Part shown: one piece after another, positions 36,230 to 47,035 of the stretch
How the letters are laid out: each line of letters begins with the position of its first letter
Position numbering within the stretch: position 1 is the stretch's first letter
Source of the DNA: Telopea speciosissima
Lineage: Eukaryota > Streptophyta > Magnoliopsida > Proteales > Proteaceae
Reading direction: 5' to 3'
DNA length: 64,000 nucleotides
Assembly: GCF_018873765.1 (NCBI RefSeq)
Contig: NC_057923.1
Coordinates: forward strand, 21,919,913-21,983,912
The notes under the pieces: model-generated
The model's database searches: none
What the model was told of the DNA's origin: nothing
What the model saw: the letters and a program-made list of their open reading frames with translations, nothing else
Translations under genes and position numbers: made by a program

Positions 36230-37609
36230 TATTAGGGTTTAGGATTTAAGCACAAGGTTGCTTAAAGCATTACACCCTGAGTATCGAGTTTGGAATACCC
36301 AGGCTGCAGCCTCCAGCTAGTATTTCTAGGAAAACTAGGGTTTAGATCAGATGGGCTAGTTACTAGATTGCCCCTCATAGCCTAAGCTTTAATACAAGTA
36401 GGATTATATTAAAACATGTGAAGGGATACTACATCAATACCCTTAGATTAGAGGATACATACAATGAATTTATGGATTGAAAAAATTATGTATTAGATAG
36501 AAATGAAACTGGGTCAAGTGATGTATTAAATGATGAGATTTATAGTGACAGTGACAATACATTGAATGGAGTGGGTCATGATGGTAGTAGTACAAATGAT
36601 GAAGACTGGAATAATTATCAAAGTGAAGATAGTGATAATAACATCAAATGTTCTGAGAATGATTTAGTCGATGGGGTTAACGAGGAAGAAGCTGTGGATT
36701 TGAGCTTAGATGGGGATGAAAATATGCTAATAATGAGTACTAATGCTAATGACTTGGAACTTACTATTGGTATGGTATTTCAAACTGAGGATGAGGCATA
36801 TCAATATTATAACAATTATGCCAAGGAGAAGAGGTTTTCAGTTCTAAAATACAAGGTGGATTGCTCAAATCAAGGTGCAAAAATAAATGACAAACGAAGA
36901 AAATTGGAATACCAGCCTCGTGTGACAAAGAAAATTGACAGTGGGCTTTAATGAAGATTAAGATTAGTAATGGAGTGTGGGTGGTGGATAATTTTAAAAA
37001 AGTGCACAAGCATATATTGGCGGACAGGAATGAGTCTTCCAAACTTATATCACATAAAAAAAAGGCGTAGAAATATAGTTGGCCTTATAGAACGACTGCA
37101 TTAGTGTGGGATACCACCAGTACAATTAATGAGAGTTGTAACAGATTTTGTTAGTGACGAACAGTTTATTGGTATAATGATGAATTTTGTATGAATCTAC
37201 TAAGGACAAAGCGAAAGAATTGCATAGGGGTAGATTGTCAACAGGCAATTATGTATTTGGATAGTAAAAAGGCATCAGATCCAGTGTTTTTTTATGTTGT
37301 CCGTGTCAATGAAGAGTTACAATTTATTGGGGTTTGTTGGATGGATAGCAGAGCATAGAAACAATACAAGATTTTTTATGATGTTATTGTCTTTGACACG
37401 ATATATAAAAAAACAAGTATAAGTTCACATTTACTCATTTTACTGGTGTTAATCATCACATGTAGTATACGCTTTTTGGTTGTGGCTTAATAGCTGATGA
37501 GACAAAGGAATCATTTATATGGTTATTTAGGACATGGCTTCATGCTATGTCAAATATCCAACTAAAAGCAATCTGTACTGACAAAGACCCAAGAATATTG
37601 AGAGCAATT

Positions 37610-38271
37610 TGTTAGGATTCCACAAGTTAGGCAAAAAAAATAGTCCCATATCGGATATGAATGAGAATGTAGGTGGGTTAATAGGTACTTGGGCACCCTC
37701 TCCTTAATGCCTAGCTTTGGAGAATGAGTTCTACCTAAGTCCATAACAAGTGGTATCAGAGCTGGGGCATGTGCAAAATCCCATTTGACCGAGGATTCTC
37801 GGGTTTGATCTCAGGCTCCACGTCAGCTCCCACGTGGAGGGAGAGATCAAGATCTCAAGCTCCACGTAAATAGTCCCACATCAGATATGAATGTAGATGT
37901 GGGTGGATTAATAGGTACTTGAGCATCCTTTCCTTGAAGGCTAGCTTTTGAGGATGAATTATACCCAAGTCCCTATCAAGTGGTATCAAAGCTAAGGTTG
38001 TAGTAGGGCCATGTTATGGCATCGCCAAACTTGGGAGAAAGCCAAACGTGGGAACCCGGTGCAATCTCGGAATGGTCCTGTGTAGAGGGGGAGATGGAGA
38101 TAATCTTGATAGCTCTCGCGTAAAGGAGAAGATTATTGGGATTCCACGCGGTAGATGAAAAAAATAATCCAACATCAGATAAGAATGGGGATATGTGTGG
38201 GTTAGTAGGTACTTGGGCACCCTCTCCTCAATGGATGACTTTAAGGATGAATTTTATCCAAGTCTCTAACA
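37610..38271 (+). mobile_element. TRIM retrotransposon with three terminal-repeat copies
   Basis: The 139-bp LTR at 37610-37748 (TGTTAGGATTCC to ATAACA) and the 139-bp LTR at 38133-38271 bound the element. The perfect 5-bp duplication CAATT lies at 37605-37609 and 38272-38276. A third, 5'-truncated LTR copy at about 37867-37978 sits in the middle with its own primer-binding-site copy (TGGTATCAAAGC, 37981). The purine run AAAGGAGAAGA precedes the 3' LTR. At 662 bp and with no coding capacity it is a TRIM. It interrupts the FAR1-like frame between DPRILRAI and KHVFPLTVHRL. Confidence 0.9.
37751..37762 (+). other. TRIM primer-binding site
   Basis: TGGTATCAGAGC lies two bases after the first LTR, the initiator-Met type. 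Confidence 0.9.
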
Positions 38272-39463
38272 CAATTAAACATGTGTTTCCATTAACTGTC
38301 CATCGACTATGTGGATGGTATTTAGAGAAACACAGGGGACAACACATGAGACCTATGTACAAGAAATTTCCTGATTTGAAGGTAATTTATAGGATTTATG
38401 GTTCTAATACACCACTTGAATTTGAAGAGAGTTGGGAGAGCATGGTAGAAAGATTTAATTTACAAAATCATAAATGGCTAAGGAAGCAGTTCAGGATACG
38501 TCAACACTAGGTGCCTTGTTACTATCGTAACACTTTTTGTGCTAGTATAAGTACAACACAGAGGGGAGAGTCGATGAATAAGTATTTTAAGGGCTTCTTC
38601 AAATTATCAACACCTCTAAATGAATTTGTTACTCAATATGAAGAGGCTGTCAAAACAAACAGAGAAAAAGATGCCAATGCAGATGTTATCTATATCACCT
38701 CAGCCCCTGATTGTGCTTCAGCTCACAGAATCGAGCATCAAGCCTCTAATGTTTATACCGAAAATGTGTTCAAGGTTTTCTATGAAAAGTGGTATCTAGA
38801 TTTTGGTCTGAAAGCGAATCAGTGTGATGATGAAATTATAAAGAAAAGGTACAAGGTCTTTAAAAGGGATGAGGATCGAGAGATTGATGTGCATTATATG
38901 TTGGATAATCATGAGACTGATATCACAATTTGTGGATGCAACTTGTTCAATAAGAAATGTATATTGTGTAAACATATACTTAAGAAATATGTGATAACAG
39001 ACAGATCCGAGATTCCCTCAGGGTATATCATGCCTAGGTGGACCAAAGCTGCCCGATTTGGTAACACCCCATCTGTATCTGTGCCAAGGTCATCTCAAGG
39101 ATAGTCACAACAACCAGTGCGAATATTACAAGTCCTTGCCAATAAATTTGTAAGAGAAGGATCTCTTTCCTAAGAGAGGTTTAAGGTTGCTTTGAAAATA
39201 TTGAAAGAAGGGTTAGAGCAGGTCTTGAGAGTGCAAGCAACTGTACCTAATTTAAGTTGTAACCTTGACCTTCAGCTATAGTCAAACGAAACGTAACTAA
39301 TCCCTTACGTATCTCGATAACACAAGGGAGACCTAATTTACAACGTCTGTTGTCTGCCACTGAAATAGACACTATCATAAGGGGTTAGCATTGTTCTGGT
39401 TGTGGCAGTACAGGGCACAACATTGCAAGTTGTCCTGTAGTAATGATTTCCTTGTTTCAGTAA

Positions 39464-40346
39464 ATATATATTGCTTTGAACTTTATATTTATTTAGTCAA
39501 TAGTGTTATCTCTAGATTTTACTGATTATTGTACAATGTAATTTTAGGTTAATAGATTGACATTGGGTGATAATACACAAGGTAACAACCAACCTTTGCT
39601 ACCAAATTTGAATGGTAATAGATTTTTTTTAAGCTTAATCTTATATTTTAGTTTGTTAAAATAATTCAACGTTATTTTAATGGATTGACTAAACCCTTAA
39701 TTGTCATACAGAATCTCCTACTATTTGATGACAGTTTTGTTCCTACTACCTATTTTGTTAAGAAGTACGGTTAGTTATTGGACAAAGTTAGTTTGAGGAT
39801 TATTCTGATTTTTCTCTTCACTTTGCTGCTGTGAATGTCTGTTTGATTAGGTTTATAAATGCAATGATGTAGGAATGCACTTTCCCAGCTATGTTTGCAT
39901 ATTACAGCCACCAAGTGCCTAAGGTACAGATCCTACAATCATAGGTAGACCAATGGACATCTGTTTCTTATGCCATGATGGGTTTCAGAAATTGTTAACA
40001 AAGAGTTCATTCATCAAACTTGAACTTTGCTTCACCAGTTTTGAAGAAATTCCCTCTCCCCATCACAACAAGCATTGATGTTTTGTTTGTAAACAGTATG
40101 ACTACTCACTGTCCCTCTTTCGAGGTTGAAAACTCGTTCTATTTGAATGTATCAGCTAGCCAATAAAGGAAATGCAGTCTCAAATGTATAACAGTTGGTT
40201 AATATATTTGATTTATGTTAGATTGCATGTACGGATTGCCGTGGAGATGTTAACAAGAACTCCCAAATTTAAATGATGCAATGTTTTTATTTTAATTTTT
40301 AATTAATATATTTGCATTCCAAATATGTAACTGTTCGTTAATATAT
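39464..40346. other. 3' flank of the FAR1-like gene, nothing recognised
   Basis: No frame longer than background is present. The sequence is AT-rich and probably contains the old gene's 3' end. Confidence 0.4.
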
Positions 40347-40635
40347 TTGAATTTTGGGTAATTTACACATACCACCCCTGAGGTTTGACGAAAGGATATT
40401 TTCACCCCCCAGTTTTGGAAAATTCTGCGTACCCCCCTGAGGATTGCAAACGATAACAAATAAACCCATTTCGTCTATTCATGACTAACACTGTTAAAAA
40501 TTAGACTTGAACTGACGGAATTGCCCTTACAAGAAAAAAAAAAAAAAAAAACATCTGTAACTCATCTTCCCCAATCAATTTTGGGGAAGATGAGTTGCAG
40601 GTTTCAAAACCCTTTCAACCCTTAAGGAATTTCGG

Positions 40636-40756
40636 GTACTACCTGCAATCCCTGTGTTTACATCTTCCTGTGATCGATTACGTTTCAAATGGACTAACTC
40701 CTTGGTCATTCTGCCTTTCCCTCTCTTGGATTCCAATCAAGAATCGGTCGGGTTGG
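40636..40756 (+). repeat. Direct repeat left of the CML gene
   Basis: About 120 bp (TACTACCTGCAATCCC to GGTCGGGTTG) is repeated with few changes and in the same orientation at 41602-41725. The pair brackets the CML gene inside the inverted repeats. This suggests that gene acquisition duplicated pre-existing internal MULE sequence. Confidence 0.85.
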
Positions 40757-40863
40757 ACTTTCATCAATACTGCAGTTAAATTTCTCTCTCGTAGCTTTGA
40801 CCCAATAGAAAAAGTAGCATTAGCAGCAAGAAGCAAAGTCACAAAAAAGTAGTGAGTCCCCAA

Positions 40864-41367
40864 ATGAGTTTTGAAAACCCTAGCCTGAAATCTTCTGTTT
40901 ATCTGGATAACATGGAGGAGATTAGGAAGGTTTTCAAGAGATTTGATGCTAATGGCGATGACAAGCTCTCTTCCACTGAGCTCGGTAATGTTCTCAACGC
41001 CCTTGGCTCTGAGACTTCACCAGATGAGATCAAACGGATGATGGTTGAGATTGATACTGATGGTGATGGCTTCATCGATCTCCAAGAGTTCGCTGATTTT
41101 CACCGTGGAGTTAACAACGGAGATGCGAGGAGTACTGCTGATGGAATCAGGGAATTAAAAGATGCTTTTAATCTGTTTGATCGGGACAAGAACGGTTTGA
41201 TATCGGTGACGGAGCTTCACATGATTTTGAAGAACTTGGGCGAGAACTGCTCCCTCCACGACTGCTCCAAGATGATTAGCTCCGTTGATGCCGATGGTGA
41301 TAGCAACGTTAACTTTGAGGAGTTCAAGAAGATGATGATGACTAACAGCAGAGCTTCCTCTCATTAG
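40864..41367 (+). CDS. Calmodulin-like EF-hand protein (CML23/24 or Ole e 8 type)
   Basis: This 167-residue intronless frame encodes a calcium sensor. Four complete EF-hand loops begin DANGDDKLSSTE (about residue 29), DTDGDGFIDLQE (65), DRDKNGLISVTE (109) and DADGDSNVNFEE (145), in the standard two-pairs layout. Glu is present at position 12 of every loop. The N-terminus (MSFENPSLKSSVYLDNMEEI) and end MMMTNSRASSH resemble olive Ole e 8 and Arabidopsis CML23/24, which are also intronless, so lack of introns does not imply retroposition. I chose ATG 40864; an in-frame GTG 12 bases upstream is not a normal start. It lies inside a Pack-MULE with its own 5' and 3' flanks. With no lesions it may be expressed, or it may be a recently captured copy. 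Confidence 0.93.
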   Translation: MSFENPSLKSSVYLDNMEEIRKVFKRFDANGDDKLSSTELGNVLNALGSETSPDEIKRMMVEIDTDGDGFIDLQEFADFHRGVNNGDARSTADGIRELKDAFNLFDRDKNGLISVTELHMILKNLGENCSLHDCSKMISSVDADGDSNVNFEEFKKMMMTNSRASSH

Positions 41368-41601
41368 ACTTGAATCTGTAAATCCTGACTTTAACGGTGG
41401 AACGAGGATAGGAAGCGACGCCATAGTTGCTTTCTCATTTAGTTTGTTCTAATGTGAAAGAATACAACATCAGACGGTAAGGTTTCTATTTTTCTGTAAC
41501 TCTCTGATTTCTTCTAGAGACAATTCAACTCAGAGGAAGTACTTTAGTCTTTAGGTTTAGAATTAGGGTTTCACTTTCATTAAATGTTGGGGACTACTAC
41601 T

Positions 41602-41725
41602 ACGGTACTACCTGCAATCCCTATGTTTACATCTTCCTGTGATCGATTATGTTTCAAATGGACTAACTCCTTGTTCATTCTGCCTTTCCCTCTCTTGGAT
41701 TCCAGTCAAGAATCGGTCGGGTTGA
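41602..41725 (+). repeat. Direct repeat right of the CML gene
   Basis: Partner of 40636-40756. Beyond it the right inverted repeat contains about 50 bp (CAAAACTTTGATGCGCAAAA and following) missing from the left one, so the left side lost that part of its TIR or the right kept the older structure. Confidence 0.85.
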
Positions 41726-42055
41726 GTATCAAAACTTTGATGCGCAAAAGGGTTTTGATTTGGGATTTTTTCCCAATTTGAAACCCTAAATTCCTTAAGG
41801 GTTGAAAGGGTTTGATTGAACTCATCTTCCCAAAATCGATTGGGAAGATGAGTTGTGTTTTTTTTTTTTCTTGTAAGGGCAATTCCATCGTCAAGTCTAA
41901 TTTTTAACAAGTGTTAGTCATGAACTGACGGAATGGGCTTATTTGTTATCGTTTGCAAACCTCAGGGGGGTATGCAGAATTTTCCAATACTGAGGAGTGA
42001 AAATATCCTTTCGTCAAACCTCAGGGCTGGTATGTGTAAATTACCCTTGAATTTT

Positions 42056-43279
42056 TTTTCAAATAGCTTGATTTCATTTTCTCACTAGAATAAAATATCT
42101 TGGGAGTCCAATGTTTCTTATTATAGGTAATACAAAGAATTCCTGCATCTGAATGAAAGAATCACGGAAAGCACCCTAGCATGGCAATCTAAACCATTTG
42201 TGAAAGGTGGCTTGGAGTCTTGGACTGATCTTATATGGTTAGTCACGTGAACAGGCCAATCATTCCCATGTCCCTTTCTCTCCATAGGAAGATGTTTTTG
42301 AGGATATGCCTTTGTCACTCCTCTATCCATACCAAAAAACAAAGTGTTAAAGATACAAGTAAATTGGTTTTAGAAAATTTGAACTTTTGAATAAAGGCTT
42401 GACAATACATATTTTTTATACAGCCTTCATTTCAATTGCGAAATTTGAAAGAACTCTTTGTAATATTCAAGTGGTGTGGCTCAATGGTATTGCCTCCATA
42501 TGCCATGAATTCTAAATTTGTGGGTAAAGGTTACAATTATGGGCTGGTAATTCATGGTACCCAACGCATTATCTCTTACCCATCTCAATTATGTCTCTTG
42601 CCATTTCATACAGAAATTTGAATGGGTGTTTTATTTGCTGGATAATGGTCGATTTGAATAAGTTATGGTACCCACTAAATATTTTTTTTTTTTGGTAAAT
42701 TACCCACTAAATATATTATCATAGTACTTTGTAATATTCAGGTGACTTGAGAGCTTGTAAGTCATAATTGAGGTGGGTAAAAACACCCATTCAAGCTCAA
42801 TGGTATTGCCTTCATAAGTTAATATATTTAAATTTTTGGGTAAAGGTTATAATATGGGCTGGTAAGTCATGGTACCCAACGCATTATCTCTTACCCATGA
42901 TCATTCTTATGTCTATTGTCATTTCAATAGAGAAATTTTGAATGGGTGTTCTACCTGCCTCAATTATGACTCTCATTGAACTCCAGACTTGCCCAAGAAT
43001 CAAATATATGAAATTTTGAATGGGTGTTCTACCTGCCTCAATTATGACTCTCATTGAACTCCAGACTTGCCCAAGAATCAAATATATACACATGTCTTTT
43101 GGATTTCTTCATTCAATATCAGATTCGATAATCGGCCTAGCAATGGAGTTTTAAGGTCCATTCATAATGGTTTTAAGACCCATTCATAATTACTTTAAGG
43201 CCCATTTACATCGAGGATTCAAGGTATTTAAGTAATCAATAGAGACCCATTCACATCCAGAACCAACAGCAAAGTCCCA
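42056..43279. repeat. Duplicated non-coding region with a 78-bp tandem repeat
   Basis: A segment around 42478-42640 (GCTCAATGGTATTGCCTCCA...) is repeated in diverged form at about 42793-42955. Within the latter a 78-bp unit is perfectly or nearly perfectly doubled at 42932-43009 and 43010-43087 (each starting GAAATTTTGAATGGGTGTTC). No gene is recognised. Confidence 0.6.
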
Positions 43280-43352
43280 TTCGTTTTTTTTTTTTCGTAA
43301 AAATATAATTCTATCCATGGCGTCGCCCGGACTCGAATCGGAGACCTTCAGT
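43280..43352 (-). repeat. Possible truncated SINE
   Basis: On the minus strand GATTCGAGTCC (within 43325-43345) matches the B box of tRNA-derived promoters. About 45 bp further on a run of 12 A residues follows. No A box is found, so it is a fragment at best. Confidence 0.3.
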
Positions 43353-43410
43353 AGAGTCTCATTCACATCCAAGACCAACAGTAGAGGCCCCATAAAAAAT
43401 TAAAAAAAAA

Positions 43411-43763
43411 GGATAAATTACACGTCACCCCTTGGTTTTTGAAAAAACTCAAATCACCCCTTCTACAGTAACAATGTTAGTCTGTTGTTAGTTATTGGAC
43501 TGAAAGGACTATTTTACCCTTATATTAAAACATTAGAATTAAATTTACAATACTACCCTTTAAAATCTATGTTTGGATGTCAAGGATAGTTTAGGGATTT
43601 AAATTTATTTAACTAGCTGACATCATCACTTAACAGCATAAAACTAACGATAGGGACTATTTGTCATATTGGGATCTAAACCAGGGGGTGCTTTGAGTTT
43701 TTTCAAAAATCAGGGGATGACCTGAGTTTCGTTTGAAAACCAGGGGTGATGTGTAATTTACCC
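43411..43763. mobile_element. MULE-type MITE, 353 bp
   Basis: Termini GGATAAATTACACGTCACCC and, inverted, GGGTAAATTACACATCACCC are related to the ends of the Pack-MULEs at 40356 and 60726. Flanks AAAAAAAAA (43402-43410) and AAAAAATAA (43764-43772) fit a 9-bp duplication in a poly-A target. It has no coding capacity. Confidence 0.8.
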
Positions 43764-44240
43764 AAAAAATAAAAAATAAAAAATAACAGTAGAGACCCAT
43801 GCACTAGTAAAATGTGAATACCATAACAATCCATTAACATTTATACAACCTTCATTACATGACATCCCCAAGGAATACTATGCATAAACATTGGGAAATT
43901 AGATTCAACCATACAAAAGAAATCTACTTTGTGACACTCCCAAGATACTTGCTGAAAAAACCACTGATGATAATGCCCCCATCCCCATTCATAATGATTT
44001 TAACTCATGTGCTATACATGCAGATTCAAAATGCTCACTTAGCTTGTACCACTAAAGCCAGTAACTATTTACAATAACCAAAGTGGGAACCCTAAACATA
44101 TACTATCATGAGTTCAGATCATTATGCTTTAAGTTGACCAAAAAATTCCAAGATAAAGCTGTGCAACAATCAAAGTGAAAACCCTAAACATATACTCCAC
44201 ATTGATTCATTCAAAAAGACAAAAAATAGAAGCTATTTCT

Positions 44241-44431
44241 TCATGTTGTTTCTTGTTCATCATCTTCTTCTTCATCATCTGAAGACAATACAATGCAAAC
44301 TGGTGTTTTGTCTTCTATGTCTTCTACCATAATCGGATTATCATAGGAATCCCCGGTTGGTGGAGCTAATGGACCTGCCAATCCATCAAGTTGCATCTCC
44401 CTCTGCTTCTGAAGACGCCATCTCCGAAAAG
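44241..44431 (-). CDS. Possible terminal exon of an unidentified acidic-tail protein
   Basis: After an acceptor-like TTATTATAG the minus strand stays open for 62 codons to a TGA at 44243-44241. It reads FRRWRLQKQREMQLDGL, then a proline-containing linker, then MVEDIEDKTPVCIVLSSDDE and an acidic Asp/Glu tail. Composition is protein-like, unlike the surrounding AT-rich DNA. No upstream coding exon could be found to 45500, so this may be a gene fragment. I do not recognise the family. Confidence 0.35.
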
Positions 44432-46439
44432 CTATAATAAGAACAAGGTTGGGAGCTCTCCTCCTATTAACCCTAGTTGGAGGTCGCCTTTGTTATCTTA
44501 TTACGATATGACACCTTGTTCTTGCTATTATCCACTGAAGACCACTGGATGTTTTTTAAATAAAAGACAGGAACTCTTTCGATAGCTGTTAGTATAACAG
44601 GAAAACAAAAAAAATTCGTGAAGCAACATAATGAGGTTTTAAATGAATAAACAATACAGAAACTGGTAAGAGTAGGAAAAATGCAGATGTTAAAAAAAGA
44701 ATCCCCATTTACCATCGATCTGCTTCAACTGCACACATTAACAAACAAATTACATCTTTAGAAGAATAAAGTGATCAATAACATATATACATGTCTTGAA
44801 ATTATATGCAAATTCACATTGAGAACAATTAAATGAAATAGAAATGAAAGATGCCATAAAAACAAAACTAGGGTTTTATGTTCTCCTCCTATTGGAAATT
44901 AGTGATATCAGACTGCTCCATCTTTAGTAACTAACAAGAAAATGACATTAATAGAATAAACCATTGATCAATAACAGTCAATGGGCCCTAAAATACTTAG
45001 GTAATTTATACAATAGAGAGAAATCATGAAATAGAAATCAAATATGCGATGAAACACATCAGATTTTATTTTTCTAAGAGGGAAATTGCCTTCTTTCTCT
45101 GTTAAAGTGAATAAACAATTGGGAATGTAGCAAATGCAAGTATATATAACAAGAGAAAGAAGATGGTGGGAAAGAAGAAGAGAGATTTTTTCGTTCCTGC
45201 TTTCGTCACAAACATGTAACTATTTTAGACAAAGAAGGTGTCTTCTTCAATCTCTATCCAATCCCTTTTATTCCATCAAGAATCAAACCCTGATTAATCA
45301 AATATGTCATATTTATCAATCGTGATTTTAGGGTTTTCCAACACTGGTAGCTGTCAGTTATATCGAAAAAGAATCTACACTCCCTCGCCTTCGCAATCGC
45401 CCTCTCCCTCATCGTCTCTCTTTATCTCCTACTCTCTCTGTCTCTCTGCTTCACATTGATGGGATTACATATCCTGTGTCACCATCTTTTTCAAACGACC
45501 ATTACCGTAGCACTAAATGAACATCCGATTGACGTAAGTTTTGTATAGATCAATAACCTGATCCGCTTTGAACATCCTAATATCCATCTACAAAATCCAT
45601 TATGAAATCTTCTTATTATCTTAAGCGTCGCCTCCTATGAGTACTCATAGGCATGGTCTTTTGCAGCTAGCTTTCTTTCCCTTATGACTTCTGACCTTTG
45701 CTTTTAGGGTTTCGATAAAGTAACCCTAAATTTGTATGTTGGTGCTAATGATTATAATTAACTAAACCATAGCTGTGTTGTGGGTTAGTATATTATTTTA
45801 ACCAAAAAAATAAAAAAGATTAATGTGTTATCGACTTTAGCTATTTGAATAATATATGATTATTAAATATGGGTCAAATGGGGTTATTTATGTTGTATAG
45901 TCTTAAAAAATAAAGGGAAGAAACTAATCTACTTTAAAAAAATAAAATAAACCAATTATACTTTTTGATTTATCACCATATGATTAATGTAAGTGTCTAA
46001 TAAAACATATACTTAGTGGACCATAGTAAGAATATGTGGTTCTTTTTTGATTTCTTGATCAAAGAAGATGGATATTTCTAATTGTAAGATTTTTTATTTA
46101 CTCACAGTTAGTGGGCCATAATAAGCATATGATTTTTTTTTTTTAAACCATAAAGAAGTTGATAATTTAAATAGGATAAACAGTACTAAATGTGGATTTA
46201 AAATAAATAAATTTTTTAAATTAGAAATAATAATAAACTCTAATTTAAATCTGAATACATTTGAACTACTTGCAATTTCATTAATACAATTCATTATAAT
46301 GTGAAAATTCACTAATAATTAGCCTAATTTAATTCTCAATTTGATTGGCATCTAGATGTACCTTATATAGTTTCATTCATTGTCGATAGATATCTTTACG
46401 AGCAATCGACTTATTCATGTTCGAATTGCCATAATAAGC
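44432..46439. other. AT-rich intergenic, nothing recognised
   Basis: Short frames only. A CT-rich stretch at 45375-45455 on the plus strand might be part of a promoter or leader in either direction. Confidence 0.4.
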
Positions 46440-46655
46440 AAGGTTTAAAGTATCGATATCAGGTATCGTATCAGAATTGTGATTTTAAGCGACGTATCAT
46501 ATCGTATCGGAGAGTATTAACCATATTATGTCACGTATTGACAATATACACTTGATACTTTTTAAGTATCTTATTAATGTCGTATCGTATCAATCCCATA
46601 AAAATAAGTATAGTTATCGCTTAGTATCGACGGGTATGTTAAAATACTTAAAACC
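46440..46655. mobile_element. Small TIR element (MITE)
   Basis: Ends AAGGTTTAAAGTAT and, inverted, AAGGTTTTAAGTATT bound about 216 bp rich in GTATCG/CGATAC motifs on both strands. The target duplication is not clear. Confidence 0.5.
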
Positions 46656-46784
46656 TTGAGTAAGAATGATATTATAATATTCAAATAATTTACTAATACA
46701 ATATAAAATACAATTTGTTTAATATTCGGATAATTTATCTTAGACGATTATAAAATGCGAGTTGTTTATTATTCGACTAATTTA

Positions 46785-47035
46785 GTAGCCAATGAGACAA
46801 ACGAGCCATTTATATGGCTATTTAGAACATGGTTTCAATCTATACAAAATATCAACTCATAACCAATCTTTATTGATCAGGACCCAGGAATAATGAGAGC
46901 AAAAATCAAAGTGTATTTCCATTGATTGTCCATCAATTATGTGGAAACACGTTTTAATAAGTACAATTGTCATGTACAAAAAATTTCCTGACTTGAGGAC
47001 AAAGGTCTATACATAATTTTCATGTACAAAAAATT
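46785..47035 (+). pseudogene. Second FAR1/MULE transposase remnant
   Basis: Plus-strand fragments read EPFIWLFRTWFQSIQNI, DQDPGIMRA and MYKKFPDL. These align with SFIWLFRTWLHAM, DKDPRILRA and MYKKFPDL of the gene at 33879-39463. Stops and a compressed middle make it non-functional. It is an older, more decayed relative rather than a recent copy. Confidence 0.65.

Larger units (their letters stand above)
33899..36447 (-). mobile_element. Internally deleted Ty1/copia element
   Basis: Two 218-bp LTR copies (33899-34116 and 36230-36447) start TGTAAGGG or its decayed form TATTAGGG and are largely identical inside. Flanking TTAGA (33894-33898, 36448-36452) is a 5-bp duplication. It sits in the coding sequence of the FAR1-like gene, and its removal restores the frame there. 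A polypurine tract on minus (CATATGAGGAGAT) abuts the left LTR, fixing minus orientation. Most of pol is missing. Confidence 0.75.
33879..39463 (+). pseudogene. FAR1/MULE-type transposase gene, broken by two retroelements
   Basis: FAR1/FHY3-related proteins derive from Mutator transposases. A first coding piece, MDLNELE, starts at 33879 after an acceptor-like TTGCAG. It rejoins GDTYNEFMD-type sequence at 36453 once a copia element is discounted. Then come an acidic region (36562-36750), the FAR1-type DNA-binding region (GMVFQTEDEAYQYYNNYAKE, 36768 on), a MULE DDE core (DVIVFDTIYK; SFIWLFRTWLHAM near 37510) and, after a TRIM insertion, VHRLCGWYLEKH and NTFCASISTTQRGESMN. A SWIM-type region follows (ICGCNLFNKKCILCKHILKK, about 38935) and a CCHC knuckle (CSGCGSTGHNIASC, about 39392-39433). 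Lesions include TGA after NEFMD, a frameshift at 36945, TAG at 38508-38510 where a conserved Trp is expected, and the two insertions. Confidence 0.75.
40356..42046. mobile_element. Pack-MULE carrying an intact CML gene
   Basis: The element is bounded by the perfect 9-bp duplication TTGAATTTT (40347-40355 and 42047-42055). Its termini GGGTAATTTACACATACCA are perfect at both ends for 19 bp. Terminal inverted repeats extend about 270-280 bp (to about 40634 and from about 41780) and include a small hairpin, AACTCATCTTCCCC with its complement GGGGAAGATGAGTT (about 40559-40597). No transposase is encoded. The 9-bp duplication and long inverted repeats identify Mutator. The 1.1-kb non-TIR interior is host-like DNA with a complete gene, which meets the definition of a Pack-MULE. 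Confidence 0.92.

Noticed and set aside
37562..38220. Minus-strand frames overlapping the TRIM
   Set aside because: Repeated because of the TRIM terminal repeats; the elements have no coding capacity.
40852..40863. Upstream GTG extension of the CML frame
   Set aside because: GTG is not a usual start in plant nuclear genes, and family members begin near the ATG at 40864.
41155..41424. Minus-strand frame opposite the CML gene
   Set aside because: It is a shadow of the CML coding sequence.
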